Source of the DNA: Apostichopus japonicus
Taxonomy: Eukaryota > Echinodermata > Holothuroidea > Aspidochirotida > Stichopodidae
NCBI RefSeq assembly: GCF_037975245.1
Contig: NC_092566.1
Span: forward strand, 9,468,001 to 9,532,000
Direction: 5' to 3'
DNA: 64,000 nucleotides
Positions 49,004 to 59,769 of this stretch are shown here, piece after piece; the first letter of the stretch is position 1, and each line of letters begins with the position of its first letter. Made by a program: the position numbers and the translations under genes. The notes beneath the pieces were generated by a model. It did no database searches, was not told the origin of the DNA, and saw only the letters and a program-made list of their open reading frames with translations.

Positions 49004-49075
49004 GCCTCCACCGGGATTCGAACCACGGGCCTCCCGCTCTGTACGCGGACACCCTAACCACTAGGCTATGGACGC
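49004..49075 (-). tRNA. tRNA-like Pol III unit, anticodon ACA, probably SINE-type
   Basis: A 72-nt minus-strand sequence folds as a cloverleaf. The acceptor GCGTCCA/TGGAGGC pairs at six of seven positions. The D-arm lies in GCCTAGTGGTTAGGG. The anticodon stem TCCGC/GCGGG has loop GTACAGA, which would read ACA. The T-loop GGTTCGAATCC is a perfect B box, but the T stem pairs poorly. TTTTTT follows nine to ten bases after the acceptor. ACA (Cys) is not a normal eukaryotic anticodon, so a tRNA-derived repeat is likelier than a working tRNA. Flanks AATGAGTTGGAAAAT (48967-48981) and, inverted, near 49216-49233, suggest it sits in a small inverted-repeat element between TA tracts. Confidence 0.5.
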
Positions 49076-49248
49076 TGATTGTATGTCCAGAGGTTCGAAA
49101 CCGGTAAGGAAGATCGTAATTCCACTGTAGGCGTTTGTCACCTTTATCGAACAATACTAGTTCTGTTTTTGGTGACATATTTTGCCTTACTCTAGAGATC
49201 AAACATGATGCTAACCAACTCGAAAATCATTTCTATCATTCATCGAAA

Positions 49249-49874
<626 letters not shown>

Positions 49875-49880
49875 ACTTAC

Positions 49881-50083
49881 CTCAAAAAAATATATATAGC
49901 TAAAGTATTCCCGAAGACTCCAACGGTAAGAATTGTCGAGAGAAGAACGATTAATGTTATCCTCAGACGATAAGGCAAGAGGTTTGCATCATCGGTGGTA
50001 TTTCCATGAAATAATAGTAAGTCGTCTACGGTAGACATTTCCTCCGTGTATATGGTCTCATTGTAAATTAAAGTGACCTCCAT
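49881..50083 (-). CDS. First coding exon of a rhodopsin-like GPCR
   Basis: The minus-strand ATG at 50083 has a strong context (A at -3, G at +4). The 68 residues start MEVTLIYNETIYTEEM. Two N-glycosylation sequons (NET, NTT) lie in an acidic N-terminus of about 38 residues. Then YRLR precedes a hydrophobic helix ITLIVLLSTILTVGVFGNTL with the GN pair typical of transmembrane helix 1, and then AIYIFLR. The exon ends GAG and is followed by GTAAGT (49880-49875), a consensus donor. The frame stops one codon into the intron, as expected for a true splice site. There is an in-frame stop upstream of the ATG. Later exons would lie at lower coordinates; I found none in the window, so intron 1 is long or the gene is broken. 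Ligand unknown; the form suits a peptide-type receptor. Confidence 0.6.
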
Positions 50084-50900
50084 GATATACTGTTGAGGTA
50101 CGCTGCTGTGCAAAGATAATCGTTATCCTTAAAATCGATCTTTAATATGAATCCACTAAGTCATCCTTCGTAACAAGACGGTCTCCTTTGCCTAACATGT
50201 GAGTCTCCTTGCCTAACAGAGTACTAAAACCTCTGTGAATGAATTGCGTAATATTAATCCGTTTATATATTTGTGTGTCAACAAATATGTAACGCAAGTG
50301 TGTCGTTATTTTCATAGTTTTATGTTTTGTATTGTCCAATAATTTCTGACCCATCTTTATTGGACTGTTGTTAAGCATATTTTGATATCACATATTAACT
50401 TATTTCTTCGCCACAGTTACAAAAACAAACATCCAGCAATGAGCATGACTGGCTGTCAATTTATTCTTAGGTGTTATAGAGACAGGTGATTGGTTGAGAG
50501 AAGTATCTACATGTCCAATGATAGAGCGAGAAGCCGTTACATAAATACGCACATATCACGTTGTGTGAACGGTCGCTATATATACCGTCAGTTAAATTAT
50601 AGCTACCCAGCGAATCTTCACAAACACATTCACAGATCAACTTTGGAACAATAACAATACAAATGATTTGATTAAAACAGCTGAATGTTGTTGTTGTCTG
50701 TCTGTCAGTCTGTCTGTCTGTCTGTTTTTTTGTTTTTCTTAAATTTTTCTATGGATATGTGTAGATGATTTTGCAGATATTCTCAATACAGATATACGTG
50801 TCGGTCAAATTTGCCTATAAATTATCGTGTGGTTTTAATTATCTGCCATGTTTTTTCTTTTCTTTTGGCGATACTATTGTTATCGCATACCTTTTTAATA
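50084..50900. other. Upstream region of the GPCR exon
   Basis: No gene seen. GCTATATATACCG near 50574-50586 could act as a TATA region on either strand. A (GTCT)n tract lies at 50696-50725. Confidence 0.35.
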
Positions 50901-50901
50901 A

Positions 50902-51085
50902 TACGCTTCTCAGCCTTTGGCTAAGATCTCGTGTAGTATCTGTTCCCTTTCGAGGAGAATGGTGATGCACACCCGACGATGATCACACAGTCACAGTCCC
51001 GATGCAAGGGGACTGGGGGTTGAGAGCGGATCAGTCGTTCGGAAGTTTGGTTTTCGTGCCCAGGTTCTTTCCTGGGCGACTTAAT
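50902..51085 (+). ncRNA. U2 snRNA-derived repeat (candidate SINE)
   Basis: Bases 50902-50945 match the conserved 5' end of U2 snRNA: ACGCTTCTCAGCC, TTTGGCTAAGATC and GTGTAGTATCTGTTC, which includes the branch-site-pairing GUAGUAUC. The next bases CCTTTCGAGGAGAAT resemble U2 CTATCCGAGGACAAT, as if stem IIa had been deleted. After that it leaves U2 and continues with a tail containing GCGGATCAGTCG and a hairpin, CCCAGG-TTCTTT-CCTGGG. Part of that tail recurs without the U2 head at 52150-52225. It is too rearranged for a working U2. Confidence 0.7.
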
Positions 51086-51189
51086 AATATTACGTTCATG
51101 AGTAAGCCTAGTTGTATGTTGTATATGGATGTGTAACTTTATCACAGTTTCCTGAATTTTGATATCATGTTGACCGTTAAAACACTGCA

Positions 51190-52500
51190 TTGTTATCAGT
51201 TGGTAATATGAAGTGATAAAAGGACTTGGTTTTGTTGAGTTATTATAGAATTCTACCCGATACTCATAGCTCCATGGTAAAGAAACTACTGTTCAATATC
51301 ACACAACCGTTCATCAGTAATTGTTACTGTGTGTTCGTAACACGGTAACATGTGTTACAGCCTACAGGACATGAAACAACGAGTTAACGTTAACACTTAA
51401 AGCAGCATTTTGCGTCCTTTACTATGGTTTTTCTCAACCTCACTGAATCCACGATGCCATAACGACATACATAACTATAGCTTATAATCTATTCAAATCT
51501 TACTTGAAACGGTGGCATAAAAGTCGAAGATATTTTCCGTTGGGATCCAAATAAACCTCGCCCATAATATGAATATTTAAAAGTTACGAACGTCATTGAC
51601 CAATACGTAATACAACACCATGCTTGATTTGTGTAGATTGTCTATGGCAGTTGTACCAGGGAGCTGTTAGAGTACCAAGTTACCAACTCGACGTTTTGAA
51701 TCTATTTCTAGCAACCGCTCATAACTAAACCTGCATATATGGTTGGTTGAATTCAAACCAGTGGGTTGGGGGAACTGTATGCGATTAATATTAAATGTGT
51801 AATTTGTCGGAGGACACTTTTCTTATTATCTGCAAATGTCCTTACTTACTCGCCAATTAACGATTTTGGCAGGGAAAAACTTGGCTGATATCTTAGTTTG
51901 CTGTTTTGTGATTGATATATGAGAAAAACTCGATGGACTTGTCAAAAAAGTGGAAAACGGCGACAAAACGATGTCGATTATTTTTTTTAAATAACATTTG
52001 CTTATTCAGCATGCAGTATATAGTGAACGAGGTATTAGCTGAAGCAATGGAAATGAGAGACTTCCTTTCATGATGCAGCGTGCGCGTGTTAATTATTATA
52101 TGATATATTTTCATTTATAACATAACAGCAAACGATTCATCAATAGGATTGTCACATTTGGAGTGGATCAGTCGGTCCATTGCTTTGTTTTTTCTTGCTC
52201 AGGTTCTTTCCTGGTTGGCTATTCTAAAAAAGCAAACACATATCAAAATTATTTTTATGCCAACAATAAAATGTGATCTATGTTAACCGTCACTTCATCC
52301 CGATCTTACTAGAGGGATCTCTCGACACGTTTCAATCATTCCACCCTTCTCTTGTATAAGGAAATTCCTCTACTTCTAATTTATTACAACGCATTGAAGT
52401 ATTAGCATGTCTATTCCCTAGGGAACGGTCTGTATCAAATGTGGAAGTCTTCCTCATTTTAGGCCTAACCCGCCTAAAGCTCTTCTAGGGGCTCGCAAAT
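51190..52500. other. Non-coding
   Basis: No gene seen. It includes the tail-only fragment annotated at 52150-52225. Confidence 0.45.
52150..52225 (+). repeat. Tail fragment of the U2-headed repeat
   Basis: TGGATCAGTCGGTCC, then TTTGTTTTTTCTTGCTCAGG, then TTCTTTCCTGG parallels 51027-51076. The U2 head is absent, as in a 5'-truncated retroposed copy. Confidence 0.55.
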
Positions 52501-52524
52501 TTCAAAATATACCAAAGAGGCTAA

Positions 52525-52710
52525 AAAATGATGAGGTGGAGGAGGAGGAGTAGGAAGGGGAGGAGGATGAAGATGATGACGAAGATAAAGAAGATGACAA
52601 CCATGACAACGATAACGACCACGGCGATGATGATGACAACAACGACGATGGTGGCGATGACGATGACCATGACGATGATGACGATGACGACGATGATGAC
52701 GATGAATTGA
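52525..52710. repeat. (GAT/GAC)n imperfect microsatellite
   Basis: Trinucleotide tract of GAT, GAC, GAG and AAC units. Open frames across it are artefacts. Confidence 0.9.
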
Positions 52711-52751
52711 TGATGTGACCTCGAAATACCGTAACTAAACTTCGACCGCCA

Positions 52752-52975
52752 CAATAGTTATATAGGCTAACATTTCGTATACTTAATATAGCGCAGACTT
52801 GTATCAAGTCACGAAACATTGCTTTGTAAAAGTAAGCATGCATGACACATACAAACGCACACACAAAAGTTATATAGGCTAATGCTTCGTACTTAATATA
52901 GCGCAGACTTGTATCAAGTCACGAAACATTGTTTTTTTTTAAAGTAAGCATGCATGACACATACAAGCGCACACG
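52752..52975 (+). repeat. Direct duplication of about 110 bp
   Basis: CTTAATATAGCGCAGACTTG, then CGAAACATTG, then AAGTAAGCATGCATGACACA occurs at 52780-52856 and again at 52893-52971. The copies differ mainly at a T run. A recent local tandem duplication. Confidence 0.9.
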
Positions 52976-53366
52976 TCCGCATGACTTGAACTTGGCTATA
53001 CGAAGGACATGTAGCATCGTAAATCTACATGCCTTAAATTTGATTACTGTAATTACTTCATCTTCGAACTCTGAGAGAAACGTAATTTCGCCATACTGTT
53101 TTCTTCTATCATAATGAGATTGATAATAAATTCCGAAAGTATCGATTAAATGTTTATCAAAAAGATGAAGGTTCATTTATCAAGTTCAGAGAGGAGTTAT
53201 ATATAGTTGGTTTTTCATATATAGATATTATAATTGTCTAGAATTGTACAAGCTATTATCAATGTTATATCTCCTTACAGATAAATCACTATGACATGAC
53301 ATATAATCTGCAGCTAATTTAATGGTATAAGCACGTCTCAGTAATTTCATGAACCTGCAACTTTAA

Positions 53367-53714
53367 AGGCATTGAAGACTCGCCCCAAACCGTGTGCCGC
53401 CCTCTAAAAAAAATGTTAACTTTCGTTGCTTGCAAGTGAAGTTTTTCTCTTATCGCTACAAAATGCAGACAGTAATGAAACGTGATACCTTATTATCTTT
53501 TATCTGGACCTGAGTTGCCCATCGCTGCTATATGTAAACTCTGTTGTGGGTGTTGACCATAGCTGCATGTATTCGAATTACCGACTGTAGCAAGCTGTGT
53601 GTGTAATTGCTGGGATCGATGGTGGTGTCTAACACTTCTAGTATTACACCACATTCGAAATTAGGTCAGATTACCGGCATCAGACGTTTCTTTGTGCGCG
53701 AGTATTCACTCCCT
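53367..53714. mobile_element. piggyBac-like MITE, copy 2
   Basis: Ends AGGCATTGAAGACTCGCC and, inverted, AGGGAGTGAATACTCGCGC. TTAA is duplicated at 53363-53366 and 53715-53718. It is the same family as 16437-16795, more intact at its flanks. Non-coding. Confidence 0.85.
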
Positions 53715-54239
53715 TTAATAACGCAGATGAAGCAATGCCATATTCCATGCCTTGATCAAGTTACAACAGTTTCATTTTCCTATGTCATTCCCTTTTTTCT
53801 ATAGGGAAGAGTTAGAGGTGATTCGTAAACTTATCAAACCTTACGAGTGGTGCTAAACATACGATTACATATTCATATATTTTTAGGTACAAAAATACGA
53901 ATAATAAAGCGCAGTAAACATTTGTTTTTCTTGCAGCCTGTAGTAAATTAATTTTAGCCTATCCCGGATGTCGTTTGATCGATCAATATATCTCGTAATT
54001 TCGTGTTTGAAATGTTGCCAATTGCAAGATTATTTCAGATACATGAACGGAGGATATTTTAACTATATAGCTTATTGATCAAATAAAGTAAATACAACCG
54101 GAACATGGTTTACGTTTTTGTTGGGCCCTTGGCTAGATATGAAGTTTGGCGCACCAATCGTCCTCGAGGCAACCAAGGCATGTGTATAGTTGTGTTAATA
54201 TATGTTGCAAAGCATTGATTGCATAGCTGTACAATTCGC

Positions 54240-54335
<96 letters not shown>
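54240..54335. repeat. (TA)n microsatellite
   Basis: TA dinucleotide with one TGTA interruption near 54264. Poly-IY frames are artefacts. Confidence 0.97.
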
Positions 54336-54337
<2 letters not shown>

Positions 54338-56551
54338 CGATACTTATGGAAAGTAATATGAAGAGGGCGACAAAACAAAATGTTAAGATAAAGATGGTTT
54401 TCGGTGAAATATTTCTATTAGGTAGCCATTTCCCCTGTTTATTTTGCATTTTAACTTTTGGACAGCTTACTCGGGGGCCCTGGGCCCAGGTCACATGTGG
54501 CTTAATGGGAAAACCAGTTTTGATTAAAATGAATGGTACACTGATGGTGGCTGGGGTGGCTATATTTTGTCAATTGACAAGCTAACATTACACAATTCAT
54601 CTCGAACGATGATGAGTCGCTGGCTGTTATCATCATATTTATGACAACCCCACCTAAGTTAATAAAGAATAAAATATAAAGATTGCAGATGATCAAACTA
54701 TAAGAAACCTTCCAACATATTTTAATCGAATGAATCTTAATTAATTAATTAATTTTAGGTACTTCTGAGCATAACGATGACCGTGCAGACATGTTTTGTA
54801 TACATCAACATGAGACTGACCAATAGTTTCCGTCTTCTCGCTGGTACAGTTCCAACCAAAATTAACGATGAAGATAATTTATTTAGATCTGAGGATGTTA
54901 GTTTTACGGTAGTTTAACTAGAATGAGATGAGATACTTTCACATGACTGTACAGTTATCCCCCTTTTGTCATCTGTTGGACAGTTTTGGACACTTCAACC
55001 AGTCGAAGGTTATATAATGGTCGTGCTATGTTAGTATTATTTACTCCTGCAGTTGTCTTAAATTGTCTCATCATTATTTTAATATCAACCTCATCTTGGT
55101 GAAACTATACTTATGATAAACAGAAACGAACCCACGATTTATAGAGGAAGGAATGTGGCCCTGTCGTTGAAGACGACTCCCATGTATAGGGCGCCGATGG
55201 GTACACCTATATCCTTCACAAATAGAGACATTATTAATATTTCAGACGTCAATGAAATCGTAATTCTGAGGTAAATATGTCAATTATAAATTAGGTCTAC
55301 AATTTAGTTTAAAGGCAAGATGCTATATGCTACTAAACTACAAATTACTTGTAAAATGTTTGTGAGGTTGAAAAGGACGGGGATTATCATATTCATGCAT
55401 ACTTAAATAACTTATATAGACTTGAAGCCTGTATATCATTTACATATTCCGGATAAAGTAGGTGTCCTCAAATTCTTTTATGGTAATCTTTTATGGTAAT
55501 CAACTACCTACTGCATATCATAATTACCATTTGAGGTACTTCCTGCATGGGTATACGGTTAAAGTGATTCATATTTATTCCACTGCATGGAGCCCTATCC
55601 GAACGGTACAAGTTGTAAATCTGTAGGTGCAATTTTCTTTATGAGAAATACATTTCAGAATTACTAATCGAGCAAAATGCAAATTTATTTAGAAAAAAAA
55701 GTTAAAAAAAGAAGAAGAAGAATTCTTCCGATAAGAAGTTATTGACCTAACCGACTTAATAATATGATCACATGATTTTTCAGGTGAGGAGTTGAGTATA
55801 TGTGTAACCAGTAATGCCTAATCTATGCCATCGTATTTGGACAACAATGGTGCAACTTATTACTTCTCTCATTAAAGAAAGAAGCTGATCGGTTATATAG
55901 CTGACGTGAAACTATAAATAATATTAAAACAAATGGACTGCTGGGAGGAGGCAAGGGGGGGGGGGGGTCTGTGGTTTCACAAATCACGGTATAGGGATGC
56001 AACATATCACTTTTCCTTAAATGCAAATATCATGACTGAGCACCATATATTTTTTTCTACAACAATGGAGAGAGGAAGAGGGAGGGAGTCGGTGGGGGTG
56101 TGTGTGTGTGTGTGTGTGGGGGGGGGGTATAGCTGGGGTCGGAGAGAATAACATAAATGTCATAAAGTCCATACGGAAAGTCCAATAGAAAAATTAGGGT
56201 TCATTTAATACCCAAGAAAAATATATGGTATAGCGTCTTATAGTTTGATCTATTTTGGGTTTAATTCTCAATGAAATTCGATTAAATTTAAGAACTAAGC
56301 CAGGGAATGTGTAAGTGTAGGGGGGGGGGGGCAGGAGGGGGTGCATATATTAGACTTTATAGACGAAATTATGCGAGTCAATTTATGAATGTCTGAAAGA
56401 AATACATTGGGCTGCAGTTTGTAAATCGTGTCCATCATTTGATGAAACTGCAATCCTGGTATAATTTCGGTGAACTAAAATTGCAAATTATGTCGCAGGC
56501 CATATATACTTGTTACTTTCCATATATGCCACGGGCAGATATGCTTTTTGG
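54336..56551. other. Non-coding
   Basis: No gene seen. G runs lie at 55957-55968, 56118-56126 and 56320-56331, with a GT run at 56097-56117. No bounded element found. Confidence 0.45.
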
Positions 56552-57288
56552 CAGTCGCGTATATGGCAAGCCATGTGGGTCAAACACTGCATAATATATC
56601 CGCGTATTAATTGGAATTTATACGCGTATTAATTGGAATATATACGCGTATATATTATTAGCCAATCATATGGCTTAAATATATCCGCGTATTAATTCTA
56701 ATATATATACACGTATTAATTCAAATATATACACGTATTAATTCGAATATATACACGTATTAATTCGAGTATGTACATGGATTAAATCCAATATATGCAC
56801 GGATTAATTAGAATATTCACGAAAAACCATTTCCGCTCTTGCTGTGTACACATACCAACGATAAATGTTTTGGCGGGCTCGCGAGATCGCTTCAAAAAGC
56901 GAAACTTTACACATGTACAATTAATACGCGTATATATTCGAATTAATACGCGGATATATTATGCGGTGTTTGTCCCACATGGCTTGCCATACGCGTAGCC
57001 AGGAATTTGCCAAGGGAGGGGCGAAACTGTAGATTCGGCATTGCAAACTATCTAAGCGTAGCGCCACCATGATTGGCACGAAGCGCACAAGAAAATTTTG
57101 GCTGAAAATGCCTCCCAGATCGCTGGAAATGGCACTTCCCAGGCCTTGTAAGTTGCATCTTAGCATTTTCTCTTTTGTAAATACTAGTGATATCATAAAA
57201 AACATTAAAAAATTTAAAAAAAAATATATGCTCAAGGGGCGGGGGGGGGGGGCGGCTGCCCCCTTCGCCCCCCTTGGCTACGCGCCTG
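56552..57288. mobile_element. hAT-type MITE interrupted by a foldback element
   Basis: Ends CAGTCGCGTAGCCAGG (rejoined across the insert) and, inverted, CAGGCGCGTAGCCAAG. Flanks CTTTTTGG (56544-56551) and CATTTTGG (57289-57296) match at 7 of 8. Internal sequence is closely related to 59509-59761. Excluding the insert it is about 300 bp. Confidence 0.82.
56561..56992. mobile_element. Small foldback element, 432 bp, same family as 13233-14256
   Basis: Outer ends ATATGGCAAGCCATGTGGG and, inverted, GTATGGCAAGCCATGTGGG. GCGT is duplicated at 56557-56560 and 56993-56996. Inner arms are tandem short palindromes (ATTAATTCGAATATATACACG and variants with ACGCGT). It shares the GTATGGCAAGCCAT terminus, the 4-bp duplication and the architecture with the larger element, but little internal sequence. 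Confidence 0.82.
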
Positions 57289-57296
57289 CATTTTGG

Positions 57297-58056
57297 GGCC
57301 CTAACTGCCCCGCTGTGAGGCAACCCAAGGGCGGTATATAGCGTTTCTATGTTCAATGTAGGCGCGATGGGTTTTATTGTTAAAAGGAACTACTTCTTTG
57401 GACTGAAGCATAATTCCTTTCTATACCATATTACTATAGAAATGTACGCATGAAGAGAACAGCAGGTTTTTAACGATGTGTTGATAGCAGGCAGGGTGGA
57501 AGTTAAGCTGAATTAATCTGCTCTAGTATCACCTTCCAGTGTATGCCTGATTAATTATATATTTATAGACATAGTGTCAAGCAGTACGGTACGTGATATA
57601 AACACACCAGAACAACTCCCTGAACACACATAATGGGATATGTTATACAAAGTGAAGAGAAGTATAAGTTACTTACGGGGCCGTGCATTATAAATAAACA
57701 TAAAGTCAGCGTTACATTGAGTATTATATGTACTCAATGAGTAGTTATATTTTGAGTATTACATGTTTGTGATTTATTACAACAGTTTCATTTTCTCTTC
57801 TTCGATTAATTATTACTGAAGCATAAACATTTCCCCACAACCTTGAGTATAGGAACCTATCTCCAACATTAAGTACACAATAAAGAACATTTTGTATATC
57901 ACAAAATAAGGTTTTACTTTCAGGAATTTGCACACCTGTATGCAGTATAGTTTCTCTCAGCCGATCACGATAGACTTAAATTCGCGTAACTGTATCATGT
58001 TTTCTTCTCATTATTATCGAATATGGTATAGGCCGACCAGCAGATTTTTTTTAAGA
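57297..58056. other. Non-coding
   Basis: No gene or bounded repeat seen. Confidence 0.5.
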
Positions 58057-58064
58057 CAACACGG

Positions 58065-59357
58065 CAGTGGCGTCACCAGACTTTTCAGTCTGGGGGGGCA
58101 CAGGGGGGCACCAGCATTTGATGGGGGGGCACTTAGGTGGATACGGATCAACGTCCTGGGGAGGGGTCTAAGGGGAGGGGGTGCCCCTCCAGGCGCGGCG
58201 GAACGGGAAAATTATTGGGGGGGGGGGACTAATGTGTAGAGACTATCTAAGCGGAGCGCCACCATCGGTTGGCGCGGAGCGTACAAGAAAATTTTGGGTT
58301 TTTCAAACCCCCAGATGGCCGGAAACGGCACTTCCCGAGTGTTTTATGCTGCGAATACCTAGCCCTAAAATATGGGTCTCAAGCCTGCAATTTCTCAGAT
58401 TGCAAGCCCCCAAGCCCCCCCGGTTCCGCCGCCACTGCCCCCCCTCCCCTTTGGAAAATTTTCGCATACGGAGGATGGGCTAGATGCAAAATGCTGCCAC
58501 ATTTGATGCTAAATTCGATCTGAAGATATCTCCAGAAATTGCTCTTTTTGAGGTAATGATTTTAACAAGGCGCAGAATTTTGCGGAGGATATGAACCACA
58601 TGCTGTCGATATTATGCCTAACCCTATCAATAGAAGCTACATTTGTTGAATTAATGTGTGCATGACCCCGACTCCTTTCTTGTCCTTCTCGTTTTCGCCC
58701 ATTATCTATTAAGATGTAACAGGTTCCAGCATCGTTATTGGCTCCTATCAGGGATCTCACCATGCAATCCAAAGTTTGATCACACATCGAGTATGGCTCA
58801 GTATGCAGGTGTGAACATTCGCCATTTGTTCCTACAAGCATCTGACCTCAAATGACCTCTGCACCCCTTACACAACAGGGTTAATATATGGGTCCACAAA
58901 TATAGGCAAGTATGGTGCCTGCGGACCCTCACATTCTCACATATCGTCAGCTCCTAACCTGTCAACCTCAGACCAAGGCAACATATTGCAGTACCCTCCC
59001 TTCTCACAGTCATGTAGCTCGCGAAGCGGACTTGTATATCCGCTGGTATATGGCGTGAGCACTGACACATTCAATGTAAATATCGACACCTGTTGTGATG
59101 GCGCGGGTTACGACTTCGATACCCGACGTTCAAGGATAAACTTGTTCATTTTTTCGCAGCTCATTTGAAGAAAATACGAATTACTGTGCTTCTTTGTCCT
59201 TATGAAAAACCAACTCAGATGATGGGAGTTGAATATAACAAAATATATATATATTTTTTTACCAACCCAAATCTCAGATGGGGGGCACCCGGGGGGGCAC
59301 TAGGTTTTCCAGGGGGGCACGTGCCCCCCTGGCCCCCCCCCCTTGGCGACGCCACTG
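58065..59357. mobile_element. hAT-type element, 1293 bp
   Basis: Ends CAGTGGCGTCACCAGAC and, inverted, CAGTGGCGTCGCCAAGG. The perfect 8-bp duplication CAACACGG lies at 58057-58064 and 59358-59365. Terminal regions are rich in GGGGGGCAC and its complement. It contains a nested MITE at 58190-58437. The rest is non-coding; frames at 58509-58855 lack support. Confidence 0.9.
58190..58437. mobile_element. Nested hAT-type MITE
   Basis: Ends CAGGCGCGGCGGAACGGG and, inverted, CAGTGGCGGCGGAACCGGG. It splits a host phrase that reads GTGCCCCTC then CCCTTTGG elsewhere in this window. Flanks are C-rich, so the duplication cannot be fixed exactly. It carries the shared core (CTAAGCGGAGCGCCACC, then GTTGGCGCGGAGCGTACAAG). 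Confidence 0.65.
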
Positions 59358-59508
59358 CAACACGGTGCAATGCACGCATGTGTTAAGGGCATGTAAATAT
59401 ATAACGCAGTAAAATGACGAAAGTTAGAAAAAAATAAATGAATGCGTGTATAATTAATGGTATGAACGTTATACGGTTATCTTTTCCTTGCAGGGCGAAG
59501 GTGAAGGT

Positions 59509-59761
59509 CAGGCGAGTAGCCAACGGAGGGGCGAATCCTGTAGGCAAACTATCTAATCTAAGCGTAGCGCCACCATAAGTTGGCGCGAAGAGTACAAGAG
59601 TATTTTGGCCGAAATGCCTCCCAGATCGCTGGAAATGGCACTTCCCAGGCCTTTTAAGTTGCATCTAAGCATTTTCTATTTTGAAATTACTAGCGAAATC
59701 ATAAAAAATATGCTCAAGGGGGGGGGGTTGCCACCTTCGCCCCCCCTTTGCTACGCGTCTG
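59509..59761. mobile_element. hAT-type MITE, 253 bp
   Basis: Ends CAGGCGAGTAGCCAACGG and, inverted, CAGACGCGTAGCAAAGG. Flanks GTGAAGGT and GTGAGGGT match at 7 of 8. It carries the shared core and a G run of 10. Close relative of 56552-57288. Confidence 0.85.
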
Positions 59762-59769
59762 GTGAGGGT

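Noticed and set aside
50902-50945. Functional U2 snRNA gene
   Set aside because: Only the 5' part matches. Stem IIa, the Sm site and the 3' stem-loops are missing or unrecognisable.
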